Shown: piece by piece, positions 59,591-64,000 of the stretch
Position numbering within the stretch: position 1 is the stretch's first letter
How the letters are laid out: the number at the start of each line of letters is the position of its first letter
From: an uncultured Lachnospiraceae bacterium
Lineage (GTDB): Bacteria > Bacillota > Clostridia > Lachnospirales > Lachnospiraceae
Direction: 5' to 3'
Length of the DNA: 64,000 nt
NCBI GenBank assembly: GCA_910588825.1
Contig: CAJURF010000001.1
Coordinates: forward strand, 60,940 to 124,939
Program-made: the position numbers and the translations under genes
The notes under the pieces: model-generated
Databases searched by the model: none
What the model was told of the DNA's origin: nothing
What the model saw: only the letters and a program-made list of their open reading frames with translations

Positions 59591-60556
59591 ATGCAGGAAA
59601 AAATATTCGACGTAACGGCGTTGGGAGAATTATTGATTGATTTTACAGAAAACGGAACCAGCAGCCAGGGCAATACCCTATTTGAAGCCAACCCGGGAGG
59701 AGCTCCGTGTAATGTGTTATCCATGTTGACAAAGCTGGGAAAGAAGACAGCCTTCATCGGCAAAGTAGGAAATGACCAGTTCGGTGTCCGGCTGAAAAGT
59801 GCATTGGAGGAAGTGGGTATTGATACACGCAATCTGGTCATGGACGAGAAAATCCATACCACGCTGGCTTTTGTCCATACATTTGCTGACGGTGACAGGG
59901 ATTTCTCCTTTTACAGAAATCCGGGAGCTGACATGATGCTCACAAAAGATGAGGTACAAAAAGATTTAATTTCGTCCTCCCGGATCTTCCATTTCGGCAC
60001 TCTTTCTTCCACTCATCCCGGTGTCCGCGAAGCCACCAGAAGCGCACTGGACCATGCCAAAAAGGAAGGCCTGCTGATTTCCTTCGACCCCAATCTTAGA
60101 GAACCTCTCTGGGATTCTCTGGAAGACGCCCGCCGGGAGATCGCTTATGGGATGAATTACTGTGACATTTTAAAAATCTCTGACAACGAAATGGAGTTTA
60201 TGACAGGAACCACAGATTATACTGCCGGCGTGGCCAAACTCCGGGAAACTTATTCTATTCCTCTGATTCTGGTTACCCTGGGTAAAGAGGGAAGCCGCGC
60301 CTACTACAAGAACTGTATGGTTGAGGCGGCCCCCTTCCTACAGGAGAACACTATTGAAACTACCGGAGCAGGGGATACGTTCTGCGCCAGTATCCTGAAT
60401 TATATCCTGGAACATGGACTAAACAGCCTGAGTGAGGAACAGCTGAAAGAAATGCTTACCTTTGCCAATGCCGCCGCCTCCTTAATCACCACCAGAAAAG
60501 GCGCTCTGCGGGTGATGCCGTCTAAAAAAGAAGTGGAAGACTATATACGGTCATAA
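59591..60556 (+). CDS. PfkB family carbohydrate kinase (fructokinase-like)
   Basis: A 321-aa ribokinase-family sugar kinase. The N-terminal GGxPxNV-type motif (NPGGAPCNVLSMLTKLG), ISFDPNLREPLW and the C-terminal GAGDTFCASIL with catalytic Asp262 are all present. Similarity is closest to ScrK/fructokinase types, but ketodeoxygluconate or other sugars are possible. It is divergent from the URO-D/GPH transcript, with its own promoter and terminator. TGGAGGAG precedes the ATG. Confidence 0.9.
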   Translation: MQEKIFDVTALGELLIDFTENGTSSQGNTLFEANPGGAPCNVLSMLTKLGKKTAFIGKVGNDQFGVRLKSALEEVGIDTRNLVMDEKIHTTLAFVHTFADGDRDFSFYRNPGADMMLTKDEVQKDLISSSRIFHFGTLSSTHPGVREATRSALDHAKKEGLLISFDPNLREPLWDSLEDARREIAYGMNYCDILKISDNEMEFMTGTTDYTAGVAKLRETYSIPLILVTLGKEGSRAYYKNCMVEAAPFLQENTIETTGAGDTFCASILNYILEHGLNSLSEEQLKEMLTFANAAASLITTRKGALRVMPSKKEVEDYIRS

Positions 60557-60607
60557 TCCACTTTTTCATAACATTTACAATCCCATGATTGGATAGCTCT
60601 GCCAGAA

Positions 60608-60641
60608 AGAGATCTTACTGTTTTTAGTGAGATCTTTTTTT
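60608..60641 (+). terminator. Rho-independent terminator of the PfkB gene
   Basis: AGATCTTACT and AGTGAGATCT form a ten-base stem (one mismatch) around GTTTTT, followed by TTTTTT. Confidence 0.88.
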
Positions 60642-60750
60642 GTGCTTCAAAATATTGTGATTAAGACCTTTGGTCAATTCCCAATCATAATATTCGCGAA
60701 ATTTACAAGGCCTTTAATGACGCATATAACAAATGATCCCGAAAAAGGTG

Positions 60751-60781
60751 TTGCTATCACGTCAGCGTGATAGGGTATGCT
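60751..60781 (+). promoter_or_regulatory. MerR-type 19-bp-spacer promoter with internal palindrome
   Basis: TTGCTA (60751-60756) and TATGCT (60776-60781) are 19 bases apart. The spacer holds most of the palindrome CTATCACG-TCAG-CGTGATAG (60754-60773). Long spacers with a dyad are the hallmark of promoters activated by MerR-family proteins. The next gene, 28 bases on, is a MerR regulator, so autoregulation is likely. Confidence 0.75.
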
Positions 60782-60808
60782 TTTTATGCGGAGAGAGGAA
60801 AGGCCGTA

Positions 60809-61210
60809 ATGAAAAAAACAAATGAAGTAAGTAAACTGGCTGGAGTAAGCAGACGTACATTACAGTATTATGATGACGAGGGGATTCTTGTGGTAAAAAG
60901 ATCACAAAATAATCATCGCTTGTACGATGAAAAATCATTGAATAAAATATGGCAGATTATGATTTACAAGGAAATGGGATTCGAATTAAAGGAAATCAAA
61001 CAACTGTTTGAGATTCCAAATAGTGAAAAAAAGAACCTTCTCAGATTGAGGTTGAAAACTGTTGAGGATGAAATTGAAAAGTTGAAGGAGCAGATAGAAT
61101 TCATTTCGCTGGTATTGGTGCACGGAATGCCGCAGATACCGGATGAACACGGGGGAATGACTTATGTAAAATATATCGAAGAATTAAGAAAGCAGCTGGA
61201 CTTAACATAG
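60809..61210 (+). CDS. MerR family transcriptional regulator
   Basis: A 133-aa MerR protein. The winged helix-turn-helix (TNEVSKLAGVSRRTLQYYDD, then EGILVVKRSQNNHRLYDEKS) is complete and is followed by a coiled coil (RLKTVEDEIEKLKEQIEFIS) and a short C-terminal effector part without obvious metal Cys residues. It probably senses something other than a metal. ATG 60809 is set by GAGGAAAGG; the longer frame to 60767 lies within the promoter. It lies 160 bases before the TM2/SPFH cluster, which it may also control. Confidence 0.9.
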   Translation: MKKTNEVSKLAGVSRRTLQYYDDEGILVVKRSQNNHRLYDEKSLNKIWQIMIYKEMGFELKEIKQLFEIPNSEKKNLLRLRLKTVEDEIEKLKEQIEFISLVLVHGMPQIPDEHGGMTYVKYIEELRKQLDLT

Positions 61211-61370
61211 ATACAGCCAATACCTTGTATGGCAGGAGATAGACGGAATATGCTTCTGCCATACGAGCTTTCCCTATTTAGAAACTGTTCAAAAATAACT
61301 TTTAAGCCTGCATGGCAGAAACTCCTTGTTTTTAGGATAGATTTAGATGAGAAGAAGGGAGATGATAAAA

Positions 61371-61763
61371 GTGAAATGTCCGGTATGTGGCGCGCCTCTG
61401 AAAGATGGAACATGCGGTTATTGTGGGTATGAGGATAGACCAGAACAAACTGCCCCAAGTACAGCTCATGATTCCTATCAGAAAGACAGTATACAGGCAG
61501 AGGTACAGCCAATTACAATCAACAATTTGGTATTTGACAACACAGGATCAATTCCCGGAACCAGCAGAAAAAACAAAACCACAGCCCTGGTGCTGTGCAT
61601 ATTTTTAGGCGGCCTGGGCGCCCACAGGTTTTATGTGGGTAAGGTGGGAACGGGAATTCTTTATCTGCTTACAGCTGGTCTGTGTGGTCTGGGCTGGATT
61701 TCTGACATTATCTTGATTGCAATAGGTTCGTTTAAAGATGAATTTGATCTGCCTTTGCAATAA
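61371..61763 (+). CDS. Zinc-ribbon TM2 membrane protein, GTG start
   Basis: A 130-aa protein: N-terminal zinc ribbon (MKCPVCGAPLKDGTCGYCGY; Cys3, Cys6, Cys15, Cys18), a Ser/Thr/Gln-rich linker (about residues 22-70) and a C-terminal TM2 domain with two helices (TTALVLCIFLGGLGAHRFYV; GTGILYLLTAGLCGLGWISD). GTG 61371 was preferred because GGGAG is nine bases upstream and the N-terminus then matches zinc ribbons; ATG 61362 abuts the ribosome binding site. TM2 proteins often pair with SPFH or PspA-type membrane-protection proteins; function unproven. Confidence 0.82.
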   Translation: MKCPVCGAPLKDGTCGYCGYEDRPEQTAPSTAHDSYQKDSIQAEVQPITINNLVFDNTGSIPGTSRKNKTTALVLCIFLGGLGAHRFYVGKVGTGILYLLTAGLCGLGWISDIILIAIGSFKDEFDLPLQ

Positions 61764-61777
61764 TGAAGGAGGATGAT

Positions 61778-62758
61778 ATGGGAATTTGGGATATGGTGAA
61801 AGACCAGTTTCTTGATGTAATTGAATACGAAGACAAAAGTAATAAACTTATTGTCGCAAAATTTCAGCGGGAAAGCGGAGACAATGAATTAAAGCAGGGG
61901 TCAAAAGTAATTGTCAGAGAAAGCCAGTGTGCCGTGTTTTTAAAAGGCGGCCAGCTGGCAGACATTCTTTTTCCGGGCACCTATTCATTAAATACCGATA
62001 ACTTTCCCATTTTGACAAAACTGCAGGCGTTTCCATATTTGTTTGTATCTCCTGTAATTGCGGATTTATATTTCGTGAGCACCAGACAGTTTATTGATAA
62101 TAAATGGGCCACAAAAAATCCCATTATGAAGAGAGATAAAGATTTTACAATGGCCCGTATCCGGTCGTTCGGAAAGTTTGCATTCAGAATTACAGACGTC
62201 GCTCTGTTTATGAGAGAAATATTTGGAACGAAAGGAATCGTCATGACGTATGACATTGTTGAGTATCTTTCCTCTATGGTAACTGAAACATTTTCAACCG
62301 TGGTTGGAGAGACAGCAATGTCCGTTCTAGACCTAGCCGCCGGGTATCGGACTCTATCTGAAATGATGCAGGAAAAATTAAATGAACAGATAAAAGTGAT
62401 TGGCATTCAGTTCAGTGATGTGGTAATTGAAAGCATCTCACTTCCTGATGATGTGGAAAAACTCATTGATGAACAATCTGGAATCGGCATTGCCAAAGGT
62501 GATATGGAATCTTTTGTGCAATACCAGACAGCAAGAGCTATGAGAGATGCCGTAAAGCAGGAAGGAGGGGCAGCGGGATTAGGCGCAGGGCTTGCATTCG
62601 GCAATACAATGGCGCAAAATATACAGAATATGTCAAATTCAAATATTCCGGAAAAAAGCAAAGCGGAGCAGCTGCGGGAATTAAAAAGCCTGCTGGACGA
62701 AGGCATACTGACACAGGATGAGTTCAGTGCTGAGAAAAAACGTATTTTAGAAAACTGA
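61778..62758 (+). CDS. SPFH domain protein of the YdjI/'virion core protein' group with SHOCT tail
   Basis: A 326-aa protein. The N-terminal and middle part is the YdjI-type SPFH domain (NELKQGSKVIVRESQCAVFL, KGGQLADILFPGTYSLNTDN, VAL-type segments, TYDIVEYLSSMVTETFSTV). The C-terminal SHOCT motif (LRELKSLLDEGILTQDEFSA, residues about 300-320) is a short oligomerisation or interaction helix pair. No transmembrane helix is seen, so it likely docks to membrane partners. In Bacillus, ydjI lies with pspA-like and zinc-ribbon ydjG/ydjH genes in a membrane-stress operon. Here it is flanked by two zinc-ribbon membrane proteins. AAGGAGG precedes ATG 61778. Confidence 0.88.
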   Translation: MGIWDMVKDQFLDVIEYEDKSNKLIVAKFQRESGDNELKQGSKVIVRESQCAVFLKGGQLADILFPGTYSLNTDNFPILTKLQAFPYLFVSPVIADLYFVSTRQFIDNKWATKNPIMKRDKDFTMARIRSFGKFAFRITDVALFMREIFGTKGIVMTYDIVEYLSSMVTETFSTVVGETAMSVLDLAAGYRTLSEMMQEKLNEQIKVIGIQFSDVVIESISLPDDVEKLIDEQSGIGIAKGDMESFVQYQTARAMRDAVKQEGGAAGLGAGLAFGNTMAQNIQNMSNSNIPEKSKAEQLRELKSLLDEGILTQDEFSAEKKRILEN

Positions 62759-62791
62759 AAGAAACAGTAAAAGAATGAGGAGGATGACAAG

Positions 62792-63937
62792 ATGTCAAAA
62801 AAACCGGAGATGACCATATGCAGGAACTGCAATACTCCAATGGCAAAAAATGCAAAGACCTGCCCATCATGCGGAGCTAAAAACACAAAACCCTTTTATA
62901 AAAAATGGTGGTTCCTGTTACTCATTATTGTGCTGGCGATAAGCGCATTCAACTCCATTGGAAAGAGCAAAAAGGAGAAATTTGACTGGAAGGATGTTGA
63001 ACTTTGTGACCGGCTGCCGAAACCCAAATCAAAGACTGGATCAATTATCATCAACGACAGCAGCAGCCTGAGTATGGACGTGGAAAAAACATCAAAAAGC
63101 GATTATAAAGCATACATAGAAAAATGTCAGTCTATGGGTTATACCGTTGAGAGTGAGAAGGACGGAGATACCTATAATGCCTTTGATGAAGAAGGATACG
63201 CTTTATCTTTAGACTATATCGGAGAAGAAATGTATATAGAACTTGATGCTCCGATAGAAATGGGAACATTAACCTGGCCAAAGAGCAAAATTGCGGGTCT
63301 GCTCCCATTACCCGAATCTACAGTTGGAAAGATTTCTGATGACAGGGCAGATGGCTGCTATATCTATGTGGGAAAGACATCTATCGACGATTTTACCGCT
63401 TATATTGATAAATGTACAGATTCTGGATTCTCTGTTGATTACGATAAAGGGGACAAATTCTATCGCGCATCTGATAAAAAAGGTAATCAACTCTCTTTAA
63501 CTTATGAGGGGAATCAGATCATGACTATTCAGATTGAGAAGCCGGAAAAAACCAGGAAAAAGAAGACGAAGGCAAAAAAAGAGGAACCTGCGGCAGTGGA
63601 AACAGAAGCTGCGCCGGAAAGCGAACCTCCTGCTGAAACAGAAGCTCCGGACAATAGTGCAGAATCCGCAGATGGTATGCGTCCAGAATTTAAGGCGGCT
63701 ATGGACAGTTATGAAGCATTCATGAATGAATATTGTGACTTTATGGCAAGGTATGCGCAGTCTGATGGGACAGACTTGGGGCTGTTGGCAGATTATACTG
63801 ATTACATGAGTAAATATGCCGATGTGGTAAAGGATTTCGAAGCGTGGGACAATGGAGAGATGAATACCGTTGAAATGGCATATTATCTGGATGTTCAAAC
63901 CCGTATTGAGAAGAGGCTTTTAGAAGTAATAGAATAA
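62792..63937 (+). CDS. Zinc-ribbon membrane protein with duplicated DUF6591-like domain
   Basis: A 381-aa protein: zinc ribbon (Cys10, Cys13, Cys24, Cys27), one membrane helix (WWFLLLIIVLAISAFNSIGK, residues 39-58), two tandem extracellular repeats (about 70-155 and 165-245; compare SDYKAYIEKCQSMGYTVESE with DDFTAYIDKCTDSGFSVDYD), a Lys-rich then Glu/Pro-rich linker (250-290), and a C-terminal helical domain (MRPEFKAAMDSYEAFMNEYC). The repeat unit matches what I know as DUF6591. It follows the SPFH gene by 33 bases with GAGGAGG upstream, so they form one transcript. Confidence 0.82.
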   Translation: MSKKPEMTICRNCNTPMAKNAKTCPSCGAKNTKPFYKKWWFLLLIIVLAISAFNSIGKSKKEKFDWKDVELCDRLPKPKSKTGSIIINDSSSLSMDVEKTSKSDYKAYIEKCQSMGYTVESEKDGDTYNAFDEEGYALSLDYIGEEMYIELDAPIEMGTLTWPKSKIAGLLPLPESTVGKISDDRADGCYIYVGKTSIDDFTAYIDKCTDSGFSVDYDKGDKFYRASDKKGNQLSLTYEGNQIMTIQIEKPEKTRKKKTKAKKEEPAAVETEAAPESEPPAETEAPDNSAESADGMRPEFKAAMDSYEAFMNEYCDFMARYAQSDGTDLGLLADYTDYMSKYADVVKDFEAWDNGEMNTVEMAYYLDVQTRIEKRLLEVIE

Positions 63938-64000
63938 AAAAAAACTAGGGAGTGTAAAATAAAGTGTGTAAGTTAGAAAACCAATAAATCTAACTGCGCA
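63938..64000. other. Right edge, possibly the end of a mobile element
   Basis: After the stop at 63937 the sequence GGGAGTGTAAAATAAAGTGTGTAAGTT looks like the left end of an IS256-type insertion sequence, but the window stops before any coding sequence. No inverted partner is visible, so this stays a suggestion. Confidence 0.25.

Noticed and set aside
1..64000. CRISPR array, rRNA operon, T-box or riboswitch
   Set aside because: No regularly spaced repeats, rRNA signatures or conserved T-box/riboswitch cores were seen on either strand.

Overview
The window reads as a chromosome segment of a spore-forming Gram-positive anaerobe, most likely a Lachnospiraceae member (Blautia-like Clostridia). 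The support is Spo0A, SpoIVB, GerW/YtfJ, an alpha/beta-type SASP and CotF-like coat proteins, DivIVA-era clostridial gene orders such as rpmB/asp23/fakA/recG/mgsA/rsmD/coaD and spoIVB-recN-argR-nadK-tlyA-dxs-ispA-xseB-xseA-nusB-asp23, together with AGGAGG-type ribosome binding sites. Species cannot be fixed from the sequence alone.

Layout. From 1 to 47.6 kb almost everything is on the minus strand and is housekeeping: coaD/rsmD/mgsA; SASP; recG/fakA/asp23, with a large secreted protein inserted before rpmB; a GerW/DUF2953 group; a NUDIX enzyme; a SEDS/class B PBP pair; a U32 peptidase; zapA; ruvAB-alr-degV-ctpA; ftsEX under a CdaR-like regulator; a MoxR/VWA pair; a multidomain CHAP cell-wall hydrolase; tRNA-Pro; recA-recX with a LexA box; two CotF-like genes; glgA; spo0A; then the long spoIVB-to-asp23 isoprenoid/DNA repair/transcription cluster. 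FakA and DegV (FakB-like) are the two halves of a fatty acid kinase system, encoded 14 kb apart.

47.6 to 51.8 kb is a scarred accessory stretch. It holds an AraC-type regulator remnant, a broken CooC-like nickel-insertion ATPase, an orphan zinc-ribbon protein, a Fic gene broken by a deletion and fused to an internally deleted IS91-family transposase, a truncated IS-associated small ORF, and an AT-rich gene for a secreted CxxC-repeat protein. It ends at a tRNA-Thr whose 3' end faces the stretch.

52 to 64 kb: mscS, a glycogen-branching-enzyme-like protein, and a carbohydrate/C1-type locus (URO-D-family protein, GPH transporter, PucR-type regulator, with a divergent PfkB sugar kinase). Last comes a plus-strand cluster: a MerR regulator with its own 19-bp-spacer promoter, a TM2/zinc-ribbon membrane protein, a YdjI-like SPFH protein with a SHOCT tail, and a zinc-ribbon membrane protein carrying a duplicated DUF6591-like domain. 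This last cluster is the best candidate for an under-described membrane-associated system. No CRISPR array, prophage or complete insertion sequence was seen.
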